Shown: positions 1 through 10,191 of the stretch, in pieces
Numbering within the stretch: position 1 is the first letter of the stretch
Layout of the letters: each line of letters begins with the position of its first letter
DNA from: Candidatus Bathyarchaeota archaeon
Lineage (GTDB): Archaea; Thermoproteota; Bathyarchaeia; Bathyarchaeales; Bathycorpusculaceae
DNA: 64,000 nt
NCBI GenBank assembly: GCA_012515445.1
Contig: JAAYYI010000055.1
Location: 56,238 to 120,237 of the forward strand
Direction of reading: 5' to 3'
The notes under the pieces: model-generated
Database searches by the model: none
The model's input: only the letters and a program-made list of their open reading frames with translations
Told to the model about the DNA's origin: nothing
Translations under genes and position numbers: made by a program

Positions 1-261
1 GAAACGTTATGGTTTGTAGTGCCTGTGTCGATGTACAGTTTTGTGGGTAATTATGCTCCGTTTTTTGAAGTCAGTATAGGTGCTTATCTGGATAGGAGAC
101 GACAGGTGCAGTGGCTCATGCCATTGATGATTTTCTCTTTTCTACTCAACATGCCAATCTGCGCTAAGGCTTTCCTGAGTTTAATTTTTGACAAGCTTAC
201 AGGTCGTAGAGGCCATTGGGTTAAAACTGAACATTTGGGAAATACAAAAACATGTTTATAG
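1..261 (+). CDS. C-terminal fragment of a family-2-like glycosyltransferase/membrane protein, truncated by the window edge
   Basis: Frame open from base 1; hydrophobic segments followed by a '...GRRGHWVKTEHLG' tail resembling GT2 C-termini. Confidence 0.5.
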   Translation, partial: ETLWFVVPVSMYSFVGNYAPFFEVSIGAYLDRRRQVQWLMPLMIFSFLLNMPICAKAFLSLIFDKLTGRRGHWVKTEHLGNTKTCL

Positions 262-548
262 AACTATTTCAAGCAGCCGATTTAATATCTATACTATCCA
301 CCGAAGCTATCGCAGCATTAGCTATTAGCGTTGTTTTGCCTGTTTTTTTGGTTTCTTTGCTTTCCTTTATACCTGCAACCATCGAGTTGAAGCGGCCCCG
401 AGATGCCGGCCCCCGCGTTATCGCCGACGTTGGCAAAACCTTCATCCCTCATATAATTACGATAGACAGTGAAAAGCCGCTCATAGCACTCAAACCTATG
501 CCTAAATTCTCAGTAATTTTCCCTTTACTGTCCAACTTGGAAACGTAA
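252..548 (+). CDS. Small putative membrane protein
   Basis: 98-aa ORF with hydrophobic N-terminus, overlaps end of preceding ORF by 10 nt; no family recognised. Confidence 0.35.
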   Translation: MFIELFQAADLISILSTEAIAALAISVVLPVFLVSLLSFIPATIELKRPRDAGPRVIADVGKTFIPHIITIDSEKPLIALKPMPKFSVIFPLLSNLET

Positions 549-1619
549 TTACCGCAGCAGCATCCTTGCGTTTCGCCATTGATCCTTAGCAAGTGCAGCG
601 TATCCTCGTGGGCCACTGTAAATTGAATATGCGATGTAGCATAGGTAATTACACTGCGAACAGTCATGGTAGAAGCTTCGCAGGTTCTGGAATTCAGTGC
701 TGTTCCATTTAGCGGGCAAATCAAAGACTGAGCAAACGTAGTTGTGGTGGTGGCAACCGGAGATTCTGCCCAGATGATCGATGACTAAAAAGTTTTGTAG
801 CGCATGGCATTTCCAATCTCTCTTTTCCTCTTCGTTGTAGAGGTCACGCACGGCCTCCATTAGTTTGGCGGTCATCAGGATTTTTTTATTCTTTTTCTGT
901 AATTCGATAAGCCGGTTACAGAGGTCAACCATGCCCTTTTTGTCTGTTATTACGAATTCGTCGTTTGCTTTGCCAATGCGGAACAGTTGGTTGCTGTCTC
1001 TTGAGGTGTCATATGAGTAGAGGCAGTACCAGACGGGGATGTCTTTGCCTGTGAAGTAGTTTGTTATATCTACGATTTCGTTGAGGTTTTTCTGGGAAAT
1101 AGTTGGTGTCACGGCGACTTTGATGCCTTCGTGGTGTAGGTACTCTACGGTTTCCATGGCTTTTTTGAATGCGCCCGGTACCGCTTTTATTGCGTCGTTT
1201 TTTGCTTCGTCTAAGCTGTCGATTGATATAGCGACGAAGTCTGCCTTGTGTAGGGCATCGGCTTTTTTTGCTGCCATGCTTCCGTTGTCGTAGACTGTAG
1301 TGATGAAGCGGTCTGTGGCGTAGTCGATGATTTCGTCGATGTCGGGACGTAGCAGTGGGTCGCCTCCAGAGATGACGAGTTCGACGACGCCGACTTTTTT
1401 GAGTATATCCATGCCTTTTTTGATTTCTGTTGCTGACAGTTCTCGCTCGTCTTGTTCTTTCCAGACGTTGCAGCCGACGCATCTGTAGTTGCATTTTCTG
1501 GTGACTAGCCACTGTGCATGTTGTGGTTTGCCTCTAGAAAGCGCCCGTGATGCGATGGATGCTGCCTTTTTTATGCCTGACGCCAAACTGTCACTGCCAT
1601 AATTTTTGATTGTTAACAA
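549..1619 (-). CDS. Radical SAM protein
   Basis: CNYRCVGC (CxxxCxxC) and SGGDPLLRPD motifs; C-terminal Cys cluster (CHHHNYVC...CSQCNYLC). Confidence 0.9.
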   Translation of the reverse strand: MLTIKNYGSDSLASGIKKAASIASRALSRGKPQHAQWLVTRKCNYRCVGCNVWKEQDERELSATEIKKGMDILKKVGVVELVISGGDPLLRPDIDEIIDYATDRFITTVYDNGSMAAKKADALHKADFVAISIDSLDEAKNDAIKAVPGAFKKAMETVEYLHHEGIKVAVTPTISQKNLNEIVDITNYFTGKDIPVWYCLYSYDTSRDSNQLFRIGKANDEFVITDKKGMVDLCNRLIELQKKNKKILMTAKLMEAVRDLYNEEEKRDWKCHALQNFLVIDHLGRISGCHHHNYVCSVFDLPAKWNSTEFQNLRSFYHDCSQCNYLCYIAYSIYSGPRGYAALAKDQWRNARMLLR

Positions 1620-1744
1620 GTATTCAAGCTGGCACTATAAAAACAATTATCACATTCGGTCATTGGAAATTAAGCCCGTCGGGCCTGATAATTGGACGGA
1701 TTAGTTTAACTTTTTTAAGCATAGGCTAACCAAATAGTAGCAGA

Positions 1745-2521
1745 ATGAACACTCCAAAGCCCCCTGCCGAAATCGATGTTATACTGTTAACCAAGAACAG
1801 TCAGTATATGCTGAGCCGATGCTTAAGCAGCGCCTACCGAAACGTGCCCATCAAGCGCCTCATAGTTATAGATGGCTACTCAACTGACCGCACACTTGAA
1901 ATCCTTGAGAGCTTCAACCGCCGATACGGAAACGTAGAGGTCCACCAGATGGATGGTTCACGGGCGGCGGCGCGAACCGAGGGCATTTGCAGGGTAAAAA
2001 CAGACTGGTTCATGTTTTTGGACAGTGATGTGCTGCTCTGTAAAGGGTGGTACCGCCGTGTGCAGGCTGATTTAGCGGAAGGTGTTGGCGCGGTTTGGGG
2101 TTTGAACATCGACAAGTTACCCAGCATAGCTAACCCCTGGATTTTGCGCTTTCAGGGAATCATCGCCCGGCAGTGCTTTAATCTTCGGGGCGGCATGCAT
2201 GACACCCTGATCCTTAGAAAGGCGGTTGATGGTATCCGTATCCCAGAGGAGTTGCACACGTACGAGGATGCTTACATTGTGCGCTATATTGAGAAGCAGG
2301 GCTACAGTGTGCAGGTTGCGAGTGACGTCTGCTGTCTACATTGCAAGCCGCCGGACAGCTGGAACCTAAACACCGGCATCAAAGCGGGAATCACAGATTT
2401 GCAGTGTGGACTGGTCTATTCGCATGTGTACGAGTACATGCTGTTTTATCCGGTGTTTTTCCTGTACTGGATGATACAGTTGCCGCTTAATGGGTTGAGA
2501 AACGATATTCAGAAGAAGTAA
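1745..2521 (+). CDS. Family 2 glycosyltransferase
   Basis: IDVILLTKNSQYMLSRCL...LIVIDGYSTDRTLEI...FLDSDVLLC, GT-A/GT2 pattern. Confidence 0.9.
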   Translation: MNTPKPPAEIDVILLTKNSQYMLSRCLSSAYRNVPIKRLIVIDGYSTDRTLEILESFNRRYGNVEVHQMDGSRAAARTEGICRVKTDWFMFLDSDVLLCKGWYRRVQADLAEGVGAVWGLNIDKLPSIANPWILRFQGIIARQCFNLRGGMHDTLILRKAVDGIRIPEELHTYEDAYIVRYIEKQGYSVQVASDVCCLHCKPPDSWNLNTGIKAGITDLQCGLVYSHVYEYMLFYPVFFLYWMIQLPLNGLRNDIQKK

Positions 2522-2728
2522 GTCATGATTATATTTTTAAATTAGAAGAAGAGAGTGCTGCCCTGCTACTTCATCTTCCAATTTTTTGCAGAAACAACTG
2601 TTTTGGATTCTGTGTTGGAAAGGCGTTGATTGCTGGTTGTTGCGTATCTACAAGTTGTGTTAAGAAATAAACAGCCTTTAGCTTACTTCTTTACAGAGGC
2701 TGATCGCATCGAAGACCGCGCGTTGTAG

Positions 2729-3736
2729 TTAATGGCTGAGTGCTATCCACAGATGATCTGAAACTGGTCTCTGTAGCATCTCTGCCGAATCGTCCGCGTG
2801 GATTAGGAGCCGCTTGTTGGTGTTCGGCGTGAATTCGCCTATTACGTCGGCGTAGATGTGCTCTACGGCGAGTGCTTCGATGATTTTAGGCGCCGACTCT
2901 GGGTCAGCGGCTATCAGCAGTGCACCGGAACTTATGAGCTGCAGCGGGTCAATCTCGTAGTAGCGGCATATCTTTGCGGTTTCCGGCTCAACATTGATCT
3001 TCTCCTGCTGTACCCTCACGCCCAAGTTCGCTGCGTCCGCCATCTCGTGAATGCCATTTAGGATGCCTCCCTCTGTTGGGTCATGCATCGCGTGCACTCC
3101 GCCTGTGCGGTAAGCGGTTAAAGCATCTTTGACGACGCTGATCTGATTGTAGAAGGCTTTGGCGCCGTCGAGTAACGTCTGGTTGAAGATTTTGCGCAGT
3201 TGCTCCTCGCGGTCGGTGGCAAGTATCGCGGTGCCTTCTATGCCTGCGGTTTTTGTAAGAATAATTTTGTCGCCTGCTTTTGCTCCGGCGGCTGTTACGT
3301 ATTTGCCTTTCTCGGTTAAGCCCATGATGCAGCCTACGACGATGGGGCTGGTGATGGTTGGGGTAATTTCGCAGTGGCCGCCCACTATGGCGATGCCTAG
3401 TTCCTTGGCGGCGTGGTGCATCTGTGTGCTTATGGTGTCGATGATTTTGCTGTCAGCGCCCGAGGGGAGCATGATGCAGCTGAAGAAGAACGCTGGTTCG
3501 ACGCCAAAGGTGGCGATGTCGTTGGCGTTTATGTGGATGGCTTCCGCTCCGATGCGGTCTACTGCGCCCGTTATGGGATCCATGGATACGACGGCGTCTT
3601 TGCTGCCCATGTCGATTACTGCGCCGTCTATGCCTGATGCTGGGCCAAGAGTGACTTCGCTTCGGAATGCGCCGAGGTTCTTGAACACGACGTCTTTTAG
3701 GATGTCAGGGGGGATTTTTCCGGGCTGAAGCTTCAT
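2729..3736 (-). CDS. AIR synthase-related / HypE-like protein
   Basis: PurM/HypE-type motifs: ND(I)ATFGVEP, IVGGHCEITP, DPTEGGILNGIHEMA. Confidence 0.85.
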   Translation of the reverse strand: MKLQPGKIPPDILKDVVFKNLGAFRSEVTLGPASGIDGAVIDMGSKDAVVSMDPITGAVDRIGAEAIHINANDIATFGVEPAFFFSCIMLPSGADSKIIDTISTQMHHAAKELGIAIVGGHCEITPTITSPIVVGCIMGLTEKGKYVTAAGAKAGDKIILTKTAGIEGTAILATDREEQLRKIFNQTLLDGAKAFYNQISVVKDALTAYRTGGVHAMHDPTEGGILNGIHEMADAANLGVRVQQEKINVEPETAKICRYYEIDPLQLISSGALLIAADPESAPKIIEALAVEHIYADVIGEFTPNTNKRLLIHADDSAEMLQRPVSDHLWIALSH

Positions 3737-3749
3737 AGATAATCACTTG

Positions 3750-4286
3750 TTAGAGGTAGCTTTTAAGCTGTGGGAAAATGCGGTGTATAGCGTGCATGAC
3801 TGGCACTGCTATTATTAACCCGACGACCATTTGCACGATGTTAATAGGTACTTCAGCAAGGGCTTGTGCTAACGGGTAACCGGGGACGATCAGCTCGTAT
3901 ATGAAGTAGCCTAAAACCATCTCTAACCCTCCAACTATGATTGCTATGGAGGCGCAGACAGTGGTATTCTTGATGTGCTTCTGTAATTTCAAGAATAGGA
4001 ATCCAACTATTGCCCCTTCGAATCCTTTGATAATGAGTGTACCTGGGGCGAATATTCCGTAGCCCAAAAGCAAATCCGCTAGGCTGGCTCCTGCTCCTGC
4101 GATGGCGCCAACGAAGGGACCGAAGAGGAGGGCGGCGATGTAGATGATTGTCTCGCCTAGGTTGAAGTATCCGTTTGTAGCGGGGATGGGTATGACGAAG
4201 GTTAGGGTGGCGGCTGCAACGAGTGCGGCGAAGACTGCTGCGAGTGCGATTTTTAGGGCTGCTTGTTTTTTCATATACCTCGCCAA
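3750..4286 (-). CDS. ECF transporter S component-like membrane protein
   Basis: Multi-TM protein with FNLGETIIYIAALLFGPFVGAIAGAGASLADLLLGY typical of ECF S subunits. Confidence 0.8.
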   Translation of the reverse strand: MARYMKKQAALKIALAAVFAALVAAATLTFVIPIPATNGYFNLGETIIYIAALLFGPFVGAIAGAGASLADLLLGYGIFAPGTLIIKGFEGAIVGFLFLKLQKHIKNTTVCASIAIIVGGLEMVLGYFIYELIVPGYPLAQALAEVPINIVQMVVGLIIAVPVMHAIHRIFPQLKSYL

Positions 4287-4408
4287 TATTATAACTGTGT
4301 TATTGATTAAGTTGCCGTTAGAGTATTGCTGTAGGTGTACTAATTTGTTTAGGCTCCTTTTTGGAGTTTTATGCTAAATAAATTTCTTCATCCGACCGGT
4401 CTGGGCTG

Positions 4409-4936
4409 CTATCTGTCGGAGCCTGTGGTTTGGGTTTTAATGTAAGCTGGGGCTTTGATCAGCCCATCCGCGATCTGTTCATCGCTAAAACCCTCTACAT
4501 TGATGGTTATATCCGCGTATTTCCTGTAAAGCGGTATCCTCTCCTCAAAGAGCCTCTTAAGACCCTTCTCCTTCAACCCAACAATACCTCTATCGAAGAA
4601 GTCTGAGTTGCGCCTCTTGATTTCCGTTAAAGCTGCATCCAGAAATACTACCGTTGAGATGCTCTTCAGAAAATTCATTGCTTTCTCGGAGTAGATTGCA
4701 CTGCCTCCCGGTGAGATAACCGTGTTGCTGGTGTCTGTTATGTTTAGTATAGCGTTCTCTTCCATTTCGAGGAATTCTTCGTTGCCTAAGCCGTCGATTA
4801 GCTCCTGAAGTTTCTTGCCGCTGTTTTCCTCTATAATTCTATCAATGTCTATGAAGCGATAGCTGAGCTTCGCTGACAGGAGGCTGCCGATGCGTGTTTT
4901 CCCGACGCCTGACATACCAATGAGGGTAATGTTCAT
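4409..4936 (-). CDS. Shikimate kinase-like P-loop kinase (bacterial AroK type)
   Basis: GMSGVGKTRIG Walker A, FIDIDRIIEE, SPGGSAIY; C-terminal RIPLYRKYADI. Confidence 0.8.
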   Translation of the reverse strand: MNITLIGMSGVGKTRIGSLLSAKLSYRFIDIDRIIEENSGKKLQELIDGLGNEEFLEMEENAILNITDTSNTVISPGGSAIYSEKAMNFLKSISTVVFLDAALTEIKRRNSDFFDRGIVGLKEKGLKRLFEERIPLYRKYADITINVEGFSDEQIADGLIKAPAYIKTQTTGSDR

Positions 4937-4986
4937 ACTACCAGTAATGCGTCGCCGCTGTTATTTTGATTTTCGGGGATAATCAA

Positions 4987-5046
4987 ATGGCATCAACCGG
5001 AAGGCGGTGTCTCACGGAAGTGAGCACAGGCATTTCTTCACGCCAT
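4987..5046 (+). other. Possible structured RNA / leader between divergent genes
   Basis: GTGtCTCAC-GGAA-GTGAGCAC hairpin with GNRA loop (5007-5027), upstream CCGGAAGG, enclosed by ATGGC (4987-4991) / GCCAT (5042-5046). Confidence 0.3.
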
Positions 5047-5171
5047 AGTTGAACTCATGTTTGCGTCTTTAAATAAGAGGGGTCTAGTTGGACATCGCAG
5101 TTGAGCAGGCGCTGCTTCGGTAGGGAAAATTCTAAATCTAAGTTCCTTCAACTATTTGCCGTTGATGATTA

Positions 5172-5573
5172 ATGTCTGAAAAAGTAGACGTAATTAAACT
5201 CCACAAAGACGCTCAAGCTTTAATGGAGAGTGGTAAATGTGCAGAGGCACGTGACCTCTTCGCTAGAGTTGCAGATCTCTACTATAAGGGTCAAAACTAC
5301 TTTGGCTCAGCAGAAATGAATTATAAAGCAGGCGAATGCAGCAGCAACCTCAAAGAATACGAGAAAGCTGTTGAGTTTTACACTAAATCCTCAGATATCT
5401 CGTTTGCAAAGGGCTTTGAACGATACGGCATCACTGCACTGGAAGGTGCACGAGACGCACATAAAGCGCTTGGCAACACCAAGGCTGTTGAAGAGATTAA
5501 CGGCAAAATCGCCGAAATCAAAAAGAAGAACGAGCAGCCTGAAGAAGAATCCTCATTCTCGGTATTCTCTTAA
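5172..5573 (+). CDS. TPR/SNAP-like repeat protein
   Basis: Helical repeats: ALMESGKCAEARDLFARVADLYYKGQNYFGSAEMNYKAGECSSNLKEYEKAVEFYTKS. Confidence 0.7.
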   Translation: MSEKVDVIKLHKDAQALMESGKCAEARDLFARVADLYYKGQNYFGSAEMNYKAGECSSNLKEYEKAVEFYTKSSDISFAKGFERYGITALEGARDAHKALGNTKAVEEINGKIAEIKKKNEQPEEESSFSVFS

Positions 5574-5646
5574 GCCAGCGAACCGTTTTCGGTTCCTTTT
5601 TCTATTTCTGTCATTTAGTTCATTAATCTTAATTTAGGCTGCATTT

Positions 5647-7347
5647 ATGCCTGCTACATTTCAATCTCTGGGTTTACTGCTTGAAAAGGTTGAATCAACC
5701 AAGAAACGCCTCCAAATCATAGATGAAACCGCAAATTACCTCAAAACACTCGACGCGGAAGAGCTGGAGCCAGCAGTTAACATGATGGTGGGTAGAGCAT
5801 TTCCTAAGTACAGCCAAAAAACCCTTGACGTTTCATGGGCAATACTCCAGCGTATCCTAACGCAGATCGCGGTTTTCGACTGGAACATGTTCCGAGAGGT
5901 AATGGCTAAAACAGGCGACATCGGCTCAGCCACAAAAACCGTACTCGAGCAGTCGAAGGGCAAACGCCAAACGCAGCTAACCCAAACCCCGCTAACAATC
6001 CTCGAAGTTCGCCGCGCACTCGACGTCATAGCCCAAACACAGGGCGCAGGAAGCCGCACCAAAAAGGAACGCCAAATCGCCGTGCTATTAAGCCAAGCAT
6101 CGCCAGTCGAAGCCAAGTACCTCGTTAAGGTTTTCACGGGTGAAATGCGCACTGGTTTACATGAGGGCCTAATGGAGCAATCAGTCGCACGCGCTTTCGA
6201 TATTCCGCTTGCAAAGGTTCAGTATGCAGCGATGGTTTTAGGCGACATAGGCGAAGTTGCGTGTAAACTAAAAACCCAAGGTGTCGAATCCTTGGGGAAA
6301 GCGGGATTCTGTGTTTTCCGGCCTGTCAAGTTGATGCTGGCGCAGACCGCTCAAACGGTCGAAGAAGCACTATCGGAGCAAGGCGGCGCATCCGCATTCG
6401 AGTACAAATACGACGGTGCAAGGGTGCAGATTCACAAGCAGGGACCAGCAGTCAGAGTTTTCAGCCGAAGACTAACCGATGTTACCGAAAGCTTACCAGA
6501 CATTGTTGAGGCTGTAACGCAGAATATCAGTGCTGACAGCGCAATTGTGGAAGGTGAAGTCATCGCGCTCGGCGCATCTGGTTACCCGATTGCGTTTCAG
6601 CATCTAATGCGCCGCTTCAAACGCACAAAAGAAATCGGCGAATTACGCACGCAGATTCCGCTCACCCTCTACCTCTTTGACGTACTGTTCCTCAACGGCG
6701 AAAGCACAATCGCTAAACCCTACACGGAACGCAGACAGCTTCTAGCCGAGAACGCGGGCAAAATCGCCCTTACCAGCCAAATACTCACCGCCGATGCAGC
6801 CGAAGCACAAGCGTACCTGAAGGAAGCCCTCTCGGCAGGGCACGAAGGTTTAATGGCTAAAAAACCCGACAGCCCATACACGCCCGGACGAAGAGGCAAA
6901 CGTTGGCTAAAAATCAAAACAGTCCTTGAACCACTCGACCTCGTCATCACCGCCGCAGAGTATGGTTATGGCAGACGCAAAGAGTGGCTATCTGACTATT
7001 ACCTCGGCGCAAGAGACCCTCAAACTGGCGAATTCTGGGATGTCGGCAAAACGTTTAAGGGCTTAACAGACGCCGAACTCACCGGCTTAACTGTGCGCCT
7101 TAAGGAAATCGCCGTATCCCAGCAAAGTCACAAGATAATGGTTTTGCCCAGAATCGTTGTGGAAGTAGCTTACAACGAGGTGCAGCAGAGCCCCAAATAC
7201 AAAAGCAGAATGGCGCTGCGTTTCGCCAGAATCACACGCATCAGAGACGATAAAAGCCCAGATGAAGCAAGCACGATTGGGCAGGTCAGGGAGATTTATG
7301 AGCGGCAGTTTAAGACCAAGGGCAAGTTGCCTGAAATAGGGGGTTGA
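5647..7347 (+). CDS. lig: ATP-dependent DNA ligase
   Basis: Adenylation motif EYKYDGARVQIHK, downstream EGEVIAL, GLMAKKPDSPYTPGRRGKRWLKIK. Confidence 0.95.
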   Translation: MPATFQSLGLLLEKVESTKKRLQIIDETANYLKTLDAEELEPAVNMMVGRAFPKYSQKTLDVSWAILQRILTQIAVFDWNMFREVMAKTGDIGSATKTVLEQSKGKRQTQLTQTPLTILEVRRALDVIAQTQGAGSRTKKERQIAVLLSQASPVEAKYLVKVFTGEMRTGLHEGLMEQSVARAFDIPLAKVQYAAMVLGDIGEVACKLKTQGVESLGKAGFCVFRPVKLMLAQTAQTVEEALSEQGGASAFEYKYDGARVQIHKQGPAVRVFSRRLTDVTESLPDIVEAVTQNISADSAIVEGEVIALGASGYPIAFQHLMRRFKRTKEIGELRTQIPLTLYLFDVLFLNGESTIAKPYTERRQLLAENAGKIALTSQILTADAAEAQAYLKEALSAGHEGLMAKKPDSPYTPGRRGKRWLKIKTVLEPLDLVITAAEYGYGRRKEWLSDYYLGARDPQTGEFWDVGKTFKGLTDAELTGLTVRLKEIAVSQQSHKIMVLPRIVVEVAYNEVQQSPKYKSRMALRFARITRIRDDKSPDEASTIGQVREIYERQFKTKGKLPEIGG

Positions 7348-7352
7348 TTTGA

Positions 7353-7910
7353 ATGGTGCATCTCAGAACGGTTTTGTGGAGAAAAGCGGATAACACCAGC
7401 ATTGAGTATTCTGTACTGCATCGTGGCGGTGATGGTTCTGTTTTGGAAGGCACTGTCATCTTGATTTTAGAGGATTCGCCTGCTAAAGTCACATACAGGG
7501 TAAACTGCGATAGCCAATGGCGAACAAGACACGTCGAGGTGCTTCAAGAACACGTGGGAAAAGTGAGCAAACTGTCGCTTGATGTAGATGAGAATCAGCG
7601 CTGGCAAGAAAACCATGTTCATCTGCAGTTCGCCGATGGCTGGTTTGATGTTGACTTCGAAATTTCACCCTCGACTAACACTTTACCTATCCGCCGACTT
7701 AACCTAAAGGTTGGCGAATCAGCGGAAACCACTGCAGTTTGGGTTCGTTTCCCCAGCTTAAAGCTTGAACGCCTAAAGCAACGGTACAGTCGAGTCGGTG
7801 ACCGAAGCTACCGCTATGAAGCGCCCACATTAGGCTTTAAAGCGCAGCTTGAAGTAGACGAAGCCGGGTTAATGGCTAAATACGGGGACCTCTGGATGCG
7901 AATAGCTTAA
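7353..7910 (+). CDS. Putative glycolipid-binding domain protein
   Basis: 185 aa; resembles glycolipid-binding (former DUF1089) family in length and in YRVNCDSQWRTRHVEV...DGWFDVDFEISPSTNTLPIRRL. Confidence 0.6.
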   Translation: MVHLRTVLWRKADNTSIEYSVLHRGGDGSVLEGTVILILEDSPAKVTYRVNCDSQWRTRHVEVLQEHVGKVSKLSLDVDENQRWQENHVHLQFADGWFDVDFEISPSTNTLPIRRLNLKVGESAETTAVWVRFPSLKLERLKQRYSRVGDRSYRYEAPTLGFKAQLEVDEAGLMAKYGDLWMRIA

Positions 7911-7954
7911 TTGGCGAATCTGCACAGAGTTAAGCAGCAATCCTTGGAGCGATA

Positions 7955-8713
7955 ATGTCGTTGGATGAGGTTGATCGGGAACAATTCGCATCTCAATTCT
8001 ACAGTCGTCAGTTGCTCATTGAGCAGTTGGGAGCCGCCGGACAAGAGAAGCTCTCGGGAGCCAGAGTTGCGGTAGTTGGCGTTGGCGGTTTGGGTTCTGT
8101 CTGTTCGCTTTATCTTGCTTTGGCCGGAGTGGGTTACCTGCGCCTGATCGATCCCGACACTGTTGCAATTCACAATCTGCATCGTCAGATTCTCTACAGC
8201 GCCGACGAGGTTGGCCATCCTAAAGCGGAACTCGCAGCCAAGCTTCTTAGAAAAAAGAACCCGCTGATAAAGGTCAATGCTGTAATCGAGAAAGTAGACG
8301 CCTTAAACGTTGAGACATTACTGGAAGACGTTGACGTGGTAGTTGACTGCCTCGATAACTTCCAGACCAGATACCTTGTTAACCGTGCCTGCATAAAACT
8401 CGGCGTACCATACGTCTTCGCTGCAGTAACAGGCCTAGAAGGAAACCTCGCAATCTTCAACCCACCCGATACCGGTTGCCTAGAATGCACGATGCATAGC
8501 CAAAAAGAAAACTCGCCGAAAAGGGTTTTTGGCATAATCGGCGCAGCAGCGGGCATAATGGGCAGTTTAGAAGCTCTGGAAACTATCAAACTCATCGCCG
8601 ATGTAGGCTCAAACCTGTCGGGCAAAATGCTGGTCTGCGACTTCACCGACATGAGCTTCATGACTGTGCCGCTGCCCAAGAACCCCAACTGCTCTGTTTG
8701 CGGCTCCCGCTAA
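7955..8713 (+). CDS. HesA/MoeB/ThiF family E1-like adenylyltransferase
   Basis: VAVVGVGGLGS, DPDTVAIHNLHRQILY, VVDCLDNFQTRYLVN, C-terminal CSVC. Confidence 0.9.
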   Translation: MSLDEVDREQFASQFYSRQLLIEQLGAAGQEKLSGARVAVVGVGGLGSVCSLYLALAGVGYLRLIDPDTVAIHNLHRQILYSADEVGHPKAELAAKLLRKKNPLIKVNAVIEKVDALNVETLLEDVDVVVDCLDNFQTRYLVNRACIKLGVPYVFAAVTGLEGNLAIFNPPDTGCLECTMHSQKENSPKRVFGIIGAAAGIMGSLEALETIKLIADVGSNLSGKMLVCDFTDMSFMTVPLPKNPNCSVCGSR

Positions 8714-10065
8714 ACGGTCAGGGTTAAGCCCAAAACGGCGATTTCAACCCACAGCACAGCCGACGCCACAAGCACCTCAACAATAGACAGTACAGCGCCG
8801 ACTTTTAGGTAGCTTATGAGGCTGATGTTAACGCCTTTGCGCTTCATGATCTCAAGCCACATCAGAATCGCCAGAGACCCCAGCGGGAAAAAGTGCGGCC
8901 CCAAATTGTTACCGATGATGTTTGAGAACACCAACGTAGTGAAGGTTTCACCGCTTAAGGCGACTGTGGCGGCGATGCCATCAATGGAGACTAACCCGAG
9001 AATAGTCATAGGCCAGTTGTTCATGAACGAAGCACCTATCGTGACGATTATGCTGGGCACAAAAACGCTTAGAACCGAGGGCAAGCTGCTGGCTTGAAGA
9101 AGCGCCGATGAAAGAACCTCTGTTATCCCCGCATTCGCTAAGCCCTCTACAACGATAAAGCTGGCAAGCATAAAGATGACTATGTCCCAGTTGATGTCTC
9201 GGGCTAAACCTTTGAGGCCTTTACGTTCACCTCGGATGATTTCGCCGTTGAGGCTTGCCATGTAGAAGGCTAAGAGAAAGACCGCGACCGAACAGATGAC
9301 TACCGAAACTGGGATTCGGGCCATTGAAGCTGCAACGTAGCCGACGTCGATGGCGACCAGTGTTGCGATGCAGACTTTGAGCATCTGCGGCTTAATCGGC
9401 GAGGACCACGCCAATATGTCCACCGCTGTCGTGTCGTAGCTTTGTGGGATTTTCTTGCGGAACATCAAATAGACGATTGCTAAGCTACTCATGATTGTGG
9501 CGACGGCGATGGGCGCCATAATGATGAGGTGGTCGATGAAGGTGTATCCGAAGAAGTCCGCGCTTAAGATGTTGATGGGGTTGCTTGTGATTAGCGGCAT
9601 AGCGGCGGTGTCGGCGATGAGGCCAGCGGCGAAGAGGTACGCTAATCTGCCTTTGCCGTCGATTTTGAGCTGGCTGATTATTTCCAGCACGATGGGCGTG
9701 AGGATTAGGACTGCGCTGTCGTTGGCGAAAAGTATGCTGACTGCCGCTGTCAAGAGCGAGATGTAGATGTAGAGCCGCAAACCGCTGCCCCTCGCTGCCC
9801 TAACCACTTTCAGTGCCGCCCACTTGAAGAAGCCCATCGCATCCAATATTACCGAGAACGCGACTATGCCGATGAAAGCCAACGCAGCGTCCCAGATGTC
9901 CAGAAACGATTCAGCAGCCTGACCCAAAGATACCGTGCCCACGAGAAGCGAAGCCAACGCGCCGATGCCCGCTGCGTAGCCTATCTTGATGCCCCGTGGC
10001 CGCTTAATCATCAGAACCAAAGTTAAAACAAATATCAAGAGAGCCGCAGCGGCTACGTAGTCCAA
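8710..10065 (-). CDS. ArsB/NhaD/CitM-type ion transporter
   Basis: About 11 hydrophobic segments; FANDSAVLILTPIV, TSNPINILSADFFGY, MNNWPMTILGL typical of ion transporter superfamily. Confidence 0.85.
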   Translation of the reverse strand: MDYVAAAALLIFVLTLVLMIKRPRGIKIGYAAGIGALASLLVGTVSLGQAAESFLDIWDAALAFIGIVAFSVILDAMGFFKWAALKVVRAARGSGLRLYIYISLLTAAVSILFANDSAVLILTPIVLEIISQLKIDGKGRLAYLFAAGLIADTAAMPLITSNPINILSADFFGYTFIDHLIIMAPIAVATIMSSLAIVYLMFRKKIPQSYDTTAVDILAWSSPIKPQMLKVCIATLVAIDVGYVAASMARIPVSVVICSVAVFLLAFYMASLNGEIIRGERKGLKGLARDINWDIVIFMLASFIVVEGLANAGITEVLSSALLQASSLPSVLSVFVPSIIVTIGASFMNNWPMTILGLVSIDGIAATVALSGETFTTLVFSNIIGNNLGPHFFPLGSLAILMWLEIMKRKGVNISLISYLKVGAVLSIVEVLVASAVLWVEIAVLGLTLTV

Positions 10066-10191
10066 AGGGAGCCTCGCATACCAATGCAGGCGCTCTATTC
10101 GGCTATAAAAGAATAGCTAACCAAACAGGGCAGAATTAAAATGTAATAACGGCAAAAATCAAGAAATAGAAAGAAGAAGAAAAGAGTGGGT

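Noticed and set aside
1009-1512. 167-aa Arg-rich minus-strand ORF
   Set aside because: Out-of-frame shadow of the radical SAM gene 549-1619; low-complexity Arg/His composition typical of a spurious frame.
4287-4408. Riboswitch upstream of the ECF S-component gene
   Set aside because: Only a weak CTCC-AAAAA-GGAG hairpin is visible; no known riboswitch core recognised.
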